Shown here: one piece after another, positions 31,747 to 39,339 of the stretch | Layout: each line of letters opens with the position of its first letter | How positions within the stretch are numbered: the first letter of the stretch is position 1 | Source: an archaeon | Lineage (GTDB): Archaea; Asgardarchaeota; Thorarchaeia; Thorarchaeales; Thorarchaeaceae | DNA: 43,175 nt | Direction of reading: 5' to 3' | Assembly (NCBI GenBank): GCA_024275415.1 | Contig: JAJRZD010000031.1 | Location: 1 to 43,175, forward strand | The notes under the pieces: model-generated | Databases searched by the model: none | Seen by the model: only the letters and a program-made list of their open reading frames with translations | Told to the model about the DNA's origin: nothing | Program-made: the position numbers and the translations under genes

Positions 31747-32946
31747 ATGGGACTCATCTATGACAAGGACAAGTGTACTGGCTGCATGCTCTGTATTAAG
31801 GCCTGCAACTTCGCTGCCATCGAAAAGGATGGTGACAAGGTAAAGTTCGATTTTGACAAATGTGTCCTCTGCGGCTCTTGTGAGGAAGTCTGTCCTGCTG
31901 ACGCCATCTTGATCGAACGACAGACGGTCGATAAAGAGGCAATCGCCCAGTACAATGATGTCTGGGTCGTCACTGAGATCCATGATGGACGACTCCGGAG
32001 CGTATCGTACGAACTTGTTACCAAAGCAAGAGACCTTGCTGATAAGCTCGGAGAGAAAGTCGTTGCACTCCTTCTCGGACATGAGGTGGAGAGTCTGGCA
32101 GAATCACTCATTCATCAGGGCGCTGACAAAGTGCTCGTCGTGGATGACAAGATTCTTGCGGACTATACCACTGATGCCTTTACCATTGCAGTCACTTCAC
32201 TAATCACCTCTCGAAAGCCTGCTATCGTTCTTTACGGTGCAACATCCAACGGTAGGGATCTTGCCCCGCGCGTAGCAGCCCGTCTTGCACTCGGACTCAC
32301 CGCTGATTGTACCGGTCTGGATATCGATGATGAACGTCAGCTCGTGCAGACTCGCCCGGCATTCGGTGGTAACATCATGGCAGAGATCCTCTGCCCCTAC
32401 ACAAGACCTCAGATGGCCACCGTGCGCCCAAACGTCTTCAAGCCCACTGAGCCCGACACCTCACGGACAGGCGAGATCGAGAAGGTCGATTTCAGCATAA
32501 GCCCTGTTCAGGTACGAACCCGTGTCCTAGAGAAGGTCTCTGAGGTCGTGGAAGGCATGAAGTCCGTGGAAGAAGCCGACATCATCGTCTGTAGCGGACG
32601 CGGGATCAAAGACCCCTCGAATCTGGAACTTCCCAAAGAACTGGCAAAACTCCTTGATGCTGCCATCGGCGGCTCTCGCCCCATCGTTGACCTCGGCTGG
32701 CTCCCTCCAACCCAGCAGGTGGGACAGTCCGGACGCACCGTTTCTCCCAAGCTCTATTTCGCTCTTGGAATATCAGGCGCAATACAACACTGTGCTGGTA
32801 TGTCATCAAGCGAGATCATCGTTGCCATCAACAAGGACGAGGAGGCACCGATATTCGAGCTTGCTGACTTTGGTATCGTCGGTGATATCTTTGCAATAGT
32901 TCCAGAGATCATCGAAGAGATCAAGCGAGTCAAGGCAGAAAGATAA
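31747..32946 (+). CDS. etfA: Electron transfer flavoprotein, alpha subunit with N-terminal ferredoxin domain
   Basis: A 399-residue fusion. Residues 1-60 are a 2x[4Fe-4S] ferredoxin: C10/C13/C16/C20 (CTGCMLCIKAC) and C39/C42/C45/C49 (CVLCGSCEEVCP). Residues about 70-260 are the EtfA N-terminal domain, and the C-terminal FAD domain carries the GQSGRTVSPKLYFALGISG-type loop and IQHCAGM. Ferredoxin-fused EtfA occurs in anaerobic, often electron-bifurcating complexes (for example caffeyl-CoA reductase and lactate dehydrogenase types). Neither a dehydrogenase nor a quinone reductase is encoded next to it, so the partner is elsewhere. A stem-loop follows the stop. Confidence 0.95.
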   Translation: MGLIYDKDKCTGCMLCIKACNFAAIEKDGDKVKFDFDKCVLCGSCEEVCPADAILIERQTVDKEAIAQYNDVWVVTEIHDGRLRSVSYELVTKARDLADKLGEKVVALLLGHEVESLAESLIHQGADKVLVVDDKILADYTTDAFTIAVTSLITSRKPAIVLYGATSNGRDLAPRVAARLALGLTADCTGLDIDDERQLVQTRPAFGGNIMAEILCPYTRPQMATVRPNVFKPTEPDTSRTGEIEKVDFSISPVQVRTRVLEKVSEVVEGMKSVEEADIIVCSGRGIKDPSNLELPKELAKLLDAAIGGSRPIVDLGWLPPTQQVGQSGRTVSPKLYFALGISGAIQHCAGMSSSEIIVAINKDEEAPIFELADFGIVGDIFAIVPEIIEEIKRVKAER

Positions 32947-32956
32947 CCTCTCATAC

Positions 32957-32982
32957 GAGCCCAGTCGTATCGTGCTGGGCTC
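32957..32982 (+). terminator. Stem-loop terminator after the Etf operon
   Basis: GAGCCCAG (32957-32964) and CTGGGCTC (32975-32982) pair fully across a 10-base loop, 11 bases after the stop. TACTTCTTTTC follows. Confidence 0.7.
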
Positions 32983-33081
32983 TACTTCTTTTCAAGATAT
33001 AAAGGAGTTCATAATCGATTCTTTGGACAATATGATTAGTAAACTCAGAAGAACACAAGATGTTCAACAACTAGGAGTAAA

Positions 33082-34815
33082 TTGAATGTGAAGTCACGGC
33101 GGCGTCTTTCAGAAGGCAAAATGAGATTGAACATCCACGATTCGCCGAGCGATGCTTTAAGACGGATGTATAATTTTCGGAAGGTCTATGACACAAAGCC
33201 AATTGATTTGAGAAAGCGGACTGGATGTAAGAGAGTACGAATGTTCTATCCACGAATCCGCGGAAACACAATCAAGAGCATTGAACATCTCATGAAAGTT
33301 ATAAGTAGTGATTATCCTGGTATAAGGAACATCGATACCTTTTCTGAATTGATGTCAGACGCAAGTACTCATTTTTCTCTTATTGACCGACTTGAGGGAA
33401 AGACAGAATTGAAACAGGGGGAGTTCGCTCAGATTATCAAAGACATCGACAAACCCCGCTCTACTCTAGCTGCTTGGACATTCAAAGAACGCCCTCCAAA
33501 GATATATCTAATTCTTGAAGGCACACTTCCAAAATCTGAAGCACAGAAGTTATTCAAGGCTATTACCAAAAGGAATGATGGACTGAATCAGACTGAAGCG
33601 ATCCAATCACGACTTGATTCATATTATGCGGCGAACGAATACCGAAATTCCAAGAACTATCCAAAGGACATGGAGATGATCTGCAAATACTTCTCATTCT
33701 GGGATGCAATACAACAAGGGATGCCACTCTCTGTAGCTGCGCGGAATATCGGGATATGTTTCAGTGATGGTAAGCGATGGGTTGAGGGACATGTACCTTG
33801 GATGATGAAACTCGCGAGATCTATCCCTTCCAGACCCCCCCGTGAAGGCAATCTCTGGCTTCCACTCACCACAGGCGAGAAGATGAATCCGAAAGATTTC
33901 ATCGAAGTCCCCCTGAAAATCACGAGTCTACAAGATATCAGGGATGTCTTATCTCAATTAAAACCAAGAAACGACTTACAAATGAACGAATGGCGTGAAC
34001 GATTCGGGGAAAGTGATATTCTTGATTCATTCATGTATTCGTTAGGCTCGCTGATATCTGATGGCAAGACCCAGTTCGCCAGCGATGCATGTTTAGCTGG
34101 CTCTCGTCCTGCCATTGGATTAGGAAAAACATACGACTGGAGCGTTGAGTATGGCGAGGGAACCTGTTACCATTATGGCAAGATTGGCATCACTATGAGT
34201 AGGATTAAGGATCAAGATGAGGTTTCTGACAAGTCCTTTCCCTCGGATGGTCAATACAGATGGCAGGGCCAGCGGAGCACATTATTGACTTGGCTTCGTC
34301 GAACGGGCTTAGGCTTCAACGATACGGAGTCAAAGACATACCATCCACTTAATGCTGACTGGATACTGAAAATGCCAGAAAGAGAACGAGTGTCTTTTCT
34401 CCAAGGTGTTTGTGATGGGGATGGATGTGTATCTCTCGCATCACAATATCTAAGCATAGGAACTTGCAGTAACTCGGAGTTCTATCGACGACTGCTACAT
34501 TCCTTGGGTATGACATCTCACCTTGGCGATGGTGCTGTGGTTGTAAGCGCTCACGAATCTTTGCAACGGGCACGGGATTTGAGAGTCTTTAGATATGCAA
34601 GGAATAGGCTTGCAAAGCTTGAGAAGTTAGGTGCTATGATTGATTCCTTTGATATAAATCGGGAGATGGATTGTAGTATGAGAGAGTACGCAAAGAGCCT
34701 CAGAAAACATAGAGAATCATGGGGCGCAATCTCTGAGCACATATTCGATAGATTTGGATACACCTGGCCATACTATACAATTAAGAGAAGACTATGCAGG
34801 ATAGACAATCAATAA
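33082..34815 (+). CDS. Large LAGLIDADG-domain protein (stand-alone homing-endonuclease-like)
   Basis: A 577-residue protein. Two LAGLIDADG-like motifs are visible: LGSLISDGK (321-329) and LQGVCDGDG (440-448), each keeping an acidic residue at the catalytic end, so a single-chain pseudo-dimer endonuclease is plausible. The N-terminal 300 residues are mostly helical, with HTH-like segments near 110-146 and 205-250, and another HTH-like segment lies near 534-575. No intein splice motifs or flanking host-protein segments are visible, so this is not an intein. GGAG at 33074-33077 precedes TTG 33082 (4 bases) and GTG 33088 (10 bases). The protein could be a homing endonuclease or a domesticated regulator. 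The flanking DNA is AT-rich and gene-poor, suggesting transfer. Confidence 0.72.
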   Translation: MNVKSRRRLSEGKMRLNIHDSPSDALRRMYNFRKVYDTKPIDLRKRTGCKRVRMFYPRIRGNTIKSIEHLMKVISSDYPGIRNIDTFSELMSDASTHFSLIDRLEGKTELKQGEFAQIIKDIDKPRSTLAAWTFKERPPKIYLILEGTLPKSEAQKLFKAITKRNDGLNQTEAIQSRLDSYYAANEYRNSKNYPKDMEMICKYFSFWDAIQQGMPLSVAARNIGICFSDGKRWVEGHVPWMMKLARSIPSRPPREGNLWLPLTTGEKMNPKDFIEVPLKITSLQDIRDVLSQLKPRNDLQMNEWRERFGESDILDSFMYSLGSLISDGKTQFASDACLAGSRPAIGLGKTYDWSVEYGEGTCYHYGKIGITMSRIKDQDEVSDKSFPSDGQYRWQGQRSTLLTWLRRTGLGFNDTESKTYHPLNADWILKMPERERVSFLQGVCDGDGCVSLASQYLSIGTCSNSEFYRRLLHSLGMTSHLGDGAVVVSAHESLQRARDLRVFRYARNRLAKLEKLGAMIDSFDINREMDCSMREYAKSLRKHRESWGAISEHIFDRFGYTWPYYTIKRRLCRIDNQ

Positions 34816-34848
34816 TCATTAGAAACACCTGTAAACTTGTTTAATTCC

Positions 34849-35013
34849 TTAATTATAGCAAAAGCGGAACCGTTGATTGTCATGAAGTTCAACATGATCT
34901 TCTTTAGCCTCCAACCGAGCATACCACCGAACAGATTGGTTTCCAAATATCTGATACCTCTCAATATCATACATCACGCCTTGAGGAGCCATAATTCGTG
35001 CTCCGTTCTTCAT
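34849..35013 (-). CDS. Possible small protein (54 aa)
   Basis: A short frame whose ATG at 35011-35013 follows GAAGGG at about 8 bases, with an AT-rich TATA-like stretch (TATTAATATT) just upstream on the minus strand. The peptide, beginning MKNGARIMAPQGVMYDIERY, is mixed polar and hydrophobic and reads like a folded protein, but no family is recognised. The opposite strand also has an ORF here, which looks less protein-like. The call is tentative. Confidence 0.3.
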   Translation of the reverse strand: MKNGARIMAPQGVMYDIERYQIFGNQSVRWYARLEAKEDHVELHDNQRFRFCYN

Positions 35014-35079
35014 GACATACCCTTCAAATATTAATAATATTTCAACCATCAATTAACCCATAGTCATAGGGATTCGACA

Positions 35080-35463
35080 ATGATAAAATATTATTACAGC
35101 TCAACCTCGAATCCATACGCGAGCGATTCCAATCGTGGATTACTTGAAGTACAGGATGAAATTACAAGATTTAGCAAACTAGGAAAAATCGAACTCGTAG
35201 ACACATCTCCATGGACTGCTGGTGTACGATTCGATACATATGGCGATGCAATAGTTGTTTCTGTAAAGAAGAAATCAAAGATCCGAAGAATCTATGGAAC
35301 CAATCGCTATCCAGCCATCAATTTTGGAAAAGAAGTCCCATCACTTATCATCTACAATAATGAAGGATATCCTATTGATGCATATCCGCGAGAAGAAAAT
35401 GGAATTGTTCTTACTATCAAGAGCTTCCTAGATCCCGCAAACTTGGAGGAGAATGCTTTCTAA
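35080..35463 (+). CDS. Hypothetical protein, accessory region
   Basis: A 127-residue protein without a recognised family. It is Tyr/Ser-rich at the start (MIKYYYSSTSNPYASDSNRG), then contains several predicted strands (DAIVVSVKKKSKIRRIYG, PSLIIYNNEGYPIDAYP). No signal peptide, membrane segment or metal motif is visible. AT-rich sequence around 35030-35040 may hold its promoter; the ATG has no strong Shine-Dalgarno. It lies 3' of the LAGLIDADG gene and may belong to the same mobile or accessory segment. Confidence 0.55.
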   Translation: MIKYYYSSTSNPYASDSNRGLLEVQDEITRFSKLGKIELVDTSPWTAGVRFDTYGDAIVVSVKKKSKIRRIYGTNRYPAINFGKEVPSLIIYNNEGYPIDAYPREENGIVLTIKSFLDPANLEENAF

Positions 35464-35861
35464 CTGGAGTTGACACGACCTATCCAAATCAAAACAATAT
35501 CTCAACGCATATGAAACAAATCAATATTGAAGCCTTCACACCTCTCACAGAAATAGGTTTTTTATTATTGATGGTCTGATTATTAATCTGAAATGCATCT
35601 GGAATAATATGACTTGGAGATAGTCGCAAGCATAATATCTTCAAGATCTGTGATAATTGCATTGGACTAATATTCTTCTTGGGGCTTCTTGTACTTGTCA
35701 TTGTGTTATGACGATTTGCAGTTTTCAAAGCCCTGTTCTTTCCTCCACCAGTGAGGGAGTAAATACAAAGTTAGTTAATATTCAATTTAGTTGCTAAGCA
35801 AACCAGACAACGCGTTGTAGACAACAATGCGGACTCGTTCCATAATGAGGGATGCAGCAAA
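35464..35861. other. AT-rich stretch without a convincing gene
   Basis: About 400 bases with no frame I believe is coding. The longest minus-strand frame (35489-35728) is low-complexity and has no family features. A perfect palindrome ACAACGCGTTGT lies at 35808-35819. The 3' end carries GAGGGA (35847-35852), the Shine-Dalgarno for the next gene. Confidence 0.5.
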
Positions 35862-36065
35862 TTGTCAGAAGTAAAACCAACGAAAATTGACAAGATCAAA
35901 GCCGACCAGAAGGCTTGGAAAGCCGGTGTTGCGGCCATAGCGAGGCGGAAGTTCATCACTCCTGACGAGAAGAAGGCTATGGCTTCAAAATACGACGCTC
36001 AATTCAAAGAGCTGCTGGCTGCTGAGAGAGCGAAGGCAAAAGCAAAAGCCAAGAAAAAGAAGTGA
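35862..36065 (+). CDS. Small Lys/Ala-rich basic protein
   Basis: A 67-residue protein from a TTG start at 35862, 9 bases after GAGGGA. Residues 1-50 are helical and charged (VKPTKIDKIKADQKAWKAG), and the tail is AERAKAKAKAKAKKKK-like, consisting almost only of Lys and Ala. Such tails bind nucleic acid non-specifically, so a chromatin- or ribosome-associated role is possible, but no family is recognised. Two stem-loops follow immediately, implying a short, single-gene transcript. Confidence 0.65.
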   Translation: MSEVKPTKIDKIKADQKAWKAGVAAIARRKFITPDEKKAMASKYDAQFKELLAAERAKAKAKAKKKK

Positions 36066-36115
36066 CCTACTCACTTCAACTTCGGGTCGGACTTTGTCCG
36101 ACCATCTCTTTTTTT
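36059..36115 (+). terminator. Double stem-loop with T-run
   Basis: The first hairpin pairs GAAGTGA with TCACTTC (36059-36077) and overlaps the stop codon. The second pairs GGTCGGAC (36085-36092) with GTCCGACC (36096-36103) across TTT and is followed by ATCTCTTTTTTT. This is the strongest intrinsic-terminator-like structure in the window. Confidence 0.8.
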
Positions 36116-36183
36116 ATGTCATCACCTAGTGATTTTATATGATTGTCCACACATATCTGAGATGTCTTTCAGGGGTATGGACA

Positions 36184-36714
36184 ATGAGCGATACTGATTG
36201 CATCAAGATGTTAATGACCCGACAGTCAATTCGTAAATTCACAGGCGAGCATGTGCCTGAAGAGGTAGTAGATGAGGTCATTGAGATGGCCCTTCAAGCG
36301 CCATCTGCCGGAAATCGTCAGCCATGGCGTATCGTTGTCGTTCGTGACAAATCGAGGATTCAGCGACTAGCTGGTGCTGCCCTTGGACAAAGCGTGGTAT
36401 CGACCTGTGATGTCCTTTTGGGCGTCTTTGCTGTTCCCGAGGAATCTGCTGAGCGTTATGGTGATAGAGGACGAGATCTCTATGTGATACAGGACACAGC
36501 TGCACTTACCTATGCCCTGTTGCTGGGGATTCACTTCAAGGGATATGGAGCATGTTGGGTTGGCGCATTCGATGATGAGGCTGTTGCAGAGACATTCAAC
36601 GCTCCAGAAGGATTTCGTCCTGTCGCTCTGATTCCTATAGGGGTATATGAGAAGGCACCGCCGCCCCGACCTAGGAAATCCGTTTCTGAGGTCGTACTCC
36701 AAGAAGCATTCTGA
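36184..36714 (+). CDS. Nitroreductase-family FMN oxidoreductase
   Basis: A 176-residue nitroreductase fold protein. Landmarks are RQSIRKFTGEHVPEEVV, the FMN-binding APSAGNRQPWRIVVVRD, the central DTAALTYALLLGIHFKGYGACWVGAF, and the closing ALIPIGVYEKAPPPRPRKS, all typical. Such enzymes use FMN to reduce or dehydrogenate varied substrates with NAD(P)H. The frame reaches 36139, but the ATG at 36184 follows AGGGGT, and GATTTTATAT near 36131-36140 is the likely promoter box. Confidence 0.92.
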   Translation: MSDTDCIKMLMTRQSIRKFTGEHVPEEVVDEVIEMALQAPSAGNRQPWRIVVVRDKSRIQRLAGAALGQSVVSTCDVLLGVFAVPEESAERYGDRGRDLYVIQDTAALTYALLLGIHFKGYGACWVGAFDDEAVAETFNAPEGFRPVALIPIGVYEKAPPPRPRKSVSEVVLQEAF

Positions 36715-36841
36715 TCTTCCGAACCATGGCAGCAGCGATCACCACAAGTAAATAGCGTAGATTCTGACAGTGCGTGATGAACATCGCATTGACCGACAGC
36801 CATATTGGACTGGATGTGAGTGTTCTTCTACGTGATTCGAT

Positions 36842-37744
36842 ATGCATCTACAAAGTAAGCCAAAGTTAAGCACATTCTCCATTGTAGCGCGAGATCCCTC
36901 GAATGCTGACCTTGGGATTGCAGTCCAATCCAAGTTCCCCTGTGTTGGCTCGGTGGTTCCTTGGGCAGCAGCAGAGGTTGGAGCAATCGCCACGCAGGCA
37001 TGGGCGAACGTATCATACGGCCCTCGTGGACTCGAACTTTTGCGAGATGGGAACTCTGCGTCAGAAACTCTTGCAACTCTTGTTAAAAGTGATGAAGGCG
37101 CTCAACATCGACAGGTCGGTATCATTGATTCGAAAGGAGGAGTCGCAGTGCATACAGGAGAGGAGTGCATGAGCTGGGCAGGCCATGTGACTGGTGATGG
37201 CTATACCTGTCAGGGGAACATCCTTGCTGGAGAGGCTGTTGTCATTGATATGGCCGAGGCGTATGAGCGTACCGAAGGGGATTTGCTCGACAAGCTATTG
37301 GCGGCACTCAAAGCAGGACAATCTGCTGGTGGTGATAGAAGAGGAATGCAATCCGCGTCACTCTATGTCGTCCGGAAAGAAGGTGGCTATGAAGGTGGCA
37401 ATGATCGCTACGTGGATGTACGGGTTGATGATCATCCCACTCCTATTGGAGAACTAGAACGGATCTTCAAACTCTATGACATGACTCTTTTGAGCAGGGA
37501 GGATCCATCTAACCTGCTTAAAATTGAAGGGCCCGTAGCAAACAAGATTCAGATGATGCTCAGAGACCTTGGATATCTCAAAGAGGATGACCTCGCAGAA
37601 ACATGGAGTCCGAATGCCTTAGCTGCACTTCAGGAATGGACGAACACTGAGAACTTTGAGAACAAAGCTGGTGTCTACACAGAGAACAAGATTTGGAAAA
37701 GTGTCCTTGATTATCTTACAGAGCAATGGAACGAACAGCGTTGA
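36842..37744 (+). CDS. DUF1028 family protein
   Basis: A 300-residue protein matching DUF1028 in its first 220 residues: STFSIVARDPSNADLGIAVQSKFPCVGSVVPWA..., ATQAWANVSYGPRGLELL, and GDRRGMQSASLYVV with the VDVRVDDHP motif. DUF1028 has an Ntn-hydrolase-like fold and its activity is not known. The C-terminal 80 residues are helical and resemble the putative peptidoglycan-binding-like extension found in part of the family. The ATG at 36842 has no obvious Shine-Dalgarno. Confidence 0.9.
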   Translation: MHLQSKPKLSTFSIVARDPSNADLGIAVQSKFPCVGSVVPWAAAEVGAIATQAWANVSYGPRGLELLRDGNSASETLATLVKSDEGAQHRQVGIIDSKGGVAVHTGEECMSWAGHVTGDGYTCQGNILAGEAVVIDMAEAYERTEGDLLDKLLAALKAGQSAGGDRRGMQSASLYVVRKEGGYEGGNDRYVDVRVDDHPTPIGELERIFKLYDMTLLSREDPSNLLKIEGPVANKIQMMLRDLGYLKEDDLAETWSPNALAALQEWTNTENFENKAGVYTENKIWKSVLDYLTEQWNEQR

Positions 37745-37809
37745 ACATATACCATTCTGATACAATGCGCTAAATTGTAGACTGTATCTTTCAAAAATAG
37801 CGATTTGTG

Positions 37810-37836
37810 GGAGGCAGCAGTTGCTCTGCCGCCTCC
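37810..37836. terminator. Stem-loop between DUF1028 and histone genes
   Basis: GGAGGCAGCAG (37810-37820) pairs with CTGCCGCCTCC (37826-37836) with one mismatch across a 5-base loop, between convergent stops at 37744 and 37865. TGTTTC follows on the plus strand. Confidence 0.55.
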
Positions 37837-37864
37837 TGTTTCACACTAGGGCTCACGATCAGGA

Positions 37865-38059
37865 TTATAGGTCGTAAGCCTTGAGGGTCTTCCTCTTGTT
37901 CTCCTTGCACCGGAATGCTGCTGCCTTGAGCATATTCCCAATGTGCTCGTTGATCGCATCATATGCGTCCGAGCCAACCATCATGTCTTGGGATTTTGCG
38001 AATTCTTTGATAGCACTCTTCACGAAGAAGGTTGGTAGCTTTTCTTTTTTCTTAGCCAT
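37865..38059 (-). CDS. Short archaeal histone-fold protein
   Basis: A 64-residue histone-fold protein. An N-terminal MAKKKEKL precedes LPTFFVKSAIKEFAKS (alpha-1), a loop with VGSDAYDAINEHIGNMLKAAAFRCKEN (long alpha-2) and KRKTLKAYDL, the R-K-T...D loop that follows alpha-2. The protein ends there, so alpha-3 is almost absent, unlike HMf-type histones. Truncated alpha-3 histones are known in prokaryotes and may form different tetramers and bind DNA differently. The ATG at 38057-38059 follows GAGGTGG. A 7-bp palindrome (CCTCGAA/TTCGAGG, 38121-38135) lies upstream. Confidence 0.85.
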   Translation of the reverse strand: MAKKKEKLPTFFVKSAIKEFAKSQDMMVGSDAYDAINEHIGNMLKAAAFRCKENKRKTLKAYDL

Positions 38060-38451
38060 TTTCAAACCACCTCAGCTATACATCTGTTCTAGGGCGTCTA
38101 GCTCCATTCTGATGTATACCCCTCGAAGTTCGAGGTCTAAACGTTCGTGAACTCCTTAATAAGGCTATGTCGCACGAAATGGCGTCTGGCGCCGTTCTAG
38201 TAAAGCTCTGCGCCAAATCATGAAATGACCCCTAGCTCATGAAATTGGCATTAAAACCAGCATTTCATGCTTTAAGAAATGCCTTCTTTTGTCTTTGTTT
38301 CATGAAAACAATCTCAATTGGCCTATTCTGTGAACTCCTTACGATTCGAATCACAAAAAATCACATCCGCAAAGAAACACTTTTAACTGTAGAATATTAC
38401 AACTGTATTAAGTTACAGTAATTGTATTGAGTTACAGTTGGTGCAGAATCT
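38060..38451. promoter_or_regulatory. Repeat-rich control region between the histone and coiled-coil regulator genes
   Basis: This 390-base gap has no credible gene but many repeats. TCATGAAAT occurs at 38218-38226 and 38237-38245, with its inverse ATTTCATG at 38262-38269 and a full TTTCATGAAA palindrome near 38298-38307. GTGAACTCCTTA occurs exactly twice (38148-38159 and 38330-38341). CCTCGAA/TTCGAGG is at 38121-38135. Three 16-bp palindromes (separate entry) lie at its end. It holds the promoters of both flanking genes. Confidence 0.6.
38387..38437 (+). promoter_or_regulatory. Three tandem CTGTA-N6-TACAG palindromes (operator array)
   Basis: Copies are CTGTAGAATATTACAA (38387-38402), CTGTATTAAGTTACAG (38403-38418) and TTGTATTGAGTTACAG (38422-38437). 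Copy 2 is a perfect CTGTA-N6-TACAG; copies 1 and 3 each differ at one end base. They begin directly after the TATA-like CTTTTAA (38380-38386) and cover the expected transcript start near 38410, ending 14 bases before the ATG. Repression by the protein encoded at 38452 is likely. Confidence 0.75.
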
Positions 38452-39339
38452 ATGTACGATTTCGACGAGTTTGATGAGGAATACGATGCGGACGCACAAG
38501 ATGACTCTGATAATAATAGGGGCGAACTGATAGCTCACAGGAATGAACTGTCTGAGAGTAAGGATGGTAGAGAGCAGGAAGAGTTTGCTGAGAACCCGCA
38601 GGATCTTGAAGCCATACGACGTGAGCTTGAAGAGGTTCGAAGGATGAAAGAGGAACTCAGGAAAGAAATCGAAGAGGTTCGTCGTGAAAAGGAGGCGCGA
38701 AGGATTGGACGACGGGTTCATACCAAAGTGAAACATCCGCGCCCACCCAAGCCTGTCCGATCCCCCAGACGAGCATCGATAGTGGATTTTGAAGCTCTGA
38801 CTGATAGCCTTGAGGAGATGATGGAAGGGTTGGGTGAGCAAATAAAGACCTCTCTGACCGGTTTAAAGGTCATAGGTAAGGAGATCACAGAACCGTTCCT
38901 TGACCTGCATACATCAAGGGAACGAATCAAGTATGGCAAGAGGCGTTCCAAGTCACGCATCGAGAAGGTCGCACCTGAACGAATTGCCCGCGTGATAACA
39001 CCATTGGCAAGCGAGGAACGACTGAAAATACTGGATTATCTGAAAGGCGGAGGCAAGACCTTCAACGAGCTGGAACTACACACTGGGAAGACAGGAAGCT
39101 CGCTCACTCATCACCTGAATCCACTTCTTGAGGCTGGGTATGTGATAAAGGGTGAGGTTCGAGGAACATATTACATCACTGTTGAGGGTCAACTGGCATA
39201 CCGTCTTGTGCAATGGTTGACAGATAGGCTTGAACGGGAGATTCAGCTTAAGGATGTCAAGGATTCTAATGTTGGGAATGGGCAGCAAGGCGAGGTCAAG
39301 ATTATCATAGAGGATGAAGAGGAGGATGATATAGAATGA
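38452..39339 (+). CDS. Coiled-coil winged-helix transcriptional regulator
   Basis: A 295-residue protein. Residues 1-20 are very acidic and aromatic (YDFDEFDEEYDAD). Residues about 48-85 form a heptad-like coiled coil rich in Glu/Arg/Lys. A basic Pro-rich linker (RPPKPVRSPRR) follows, then a helical stretch. An ArsR-type winged helix lies at about 170-250: ITPLASEERLKILDYLK, FNELELHTGKTGSSLTHHLNPLLEAGYV and the wing GEVRGTYYITVEG. The C-terminus is acidic (IIEDEEEDD). It overlaps the next gene by four bases, and three tandem palindromes cover its promoter. The ArsR fold is confident; the effector is unknown. Confidence 0.82.
   Translation: MYDFDEFDEEYDADAQDDSDNNRGELIAHRNELSESKDGREQEEFAENPQDLEAIRRELEEVRRMKEELRKEIEEVRREKEARRIGRRVHTKVKHPRPPKPVRSPRRASIVDFEALTDSLEEMMEGLGEQIKTSLTGLKVIGKEITEPFLDLHTSRERIKYGKRRSKSRIEKVAPERIARVITPLASEERLKILDYLKGGGKTFNELELHTGKTGSSLTHHLNPLLEAGYVIKGEVRGTYYITVEGQLAYRLVQWLTDRLEREIQLKDVKDSNVGNGQQGEVKIIIEDEEEDDIE

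Noticed and set aside
33082..34815. Intein or group I intron reading of the LAGLIDADG region
   Set aside because: No N- or C-terminal splice motifs, no split host gene on either side and a full stand-alone start with Shine-Dalgarno.
35489..35728. Minus-strand frame of 79 codons in the AT-rich stretch
   Set aside because: Low-complexity composition, no Shine-Dalgarno clearly placed and no family features; could be a decayed remnant but cannot be supported.
38239..38421. Plus-strand frame of 60 codons in the repeat-rich control region
   Set aside because: It runs through the operator array and TATA-like box and has no Shine-Dalgarno.
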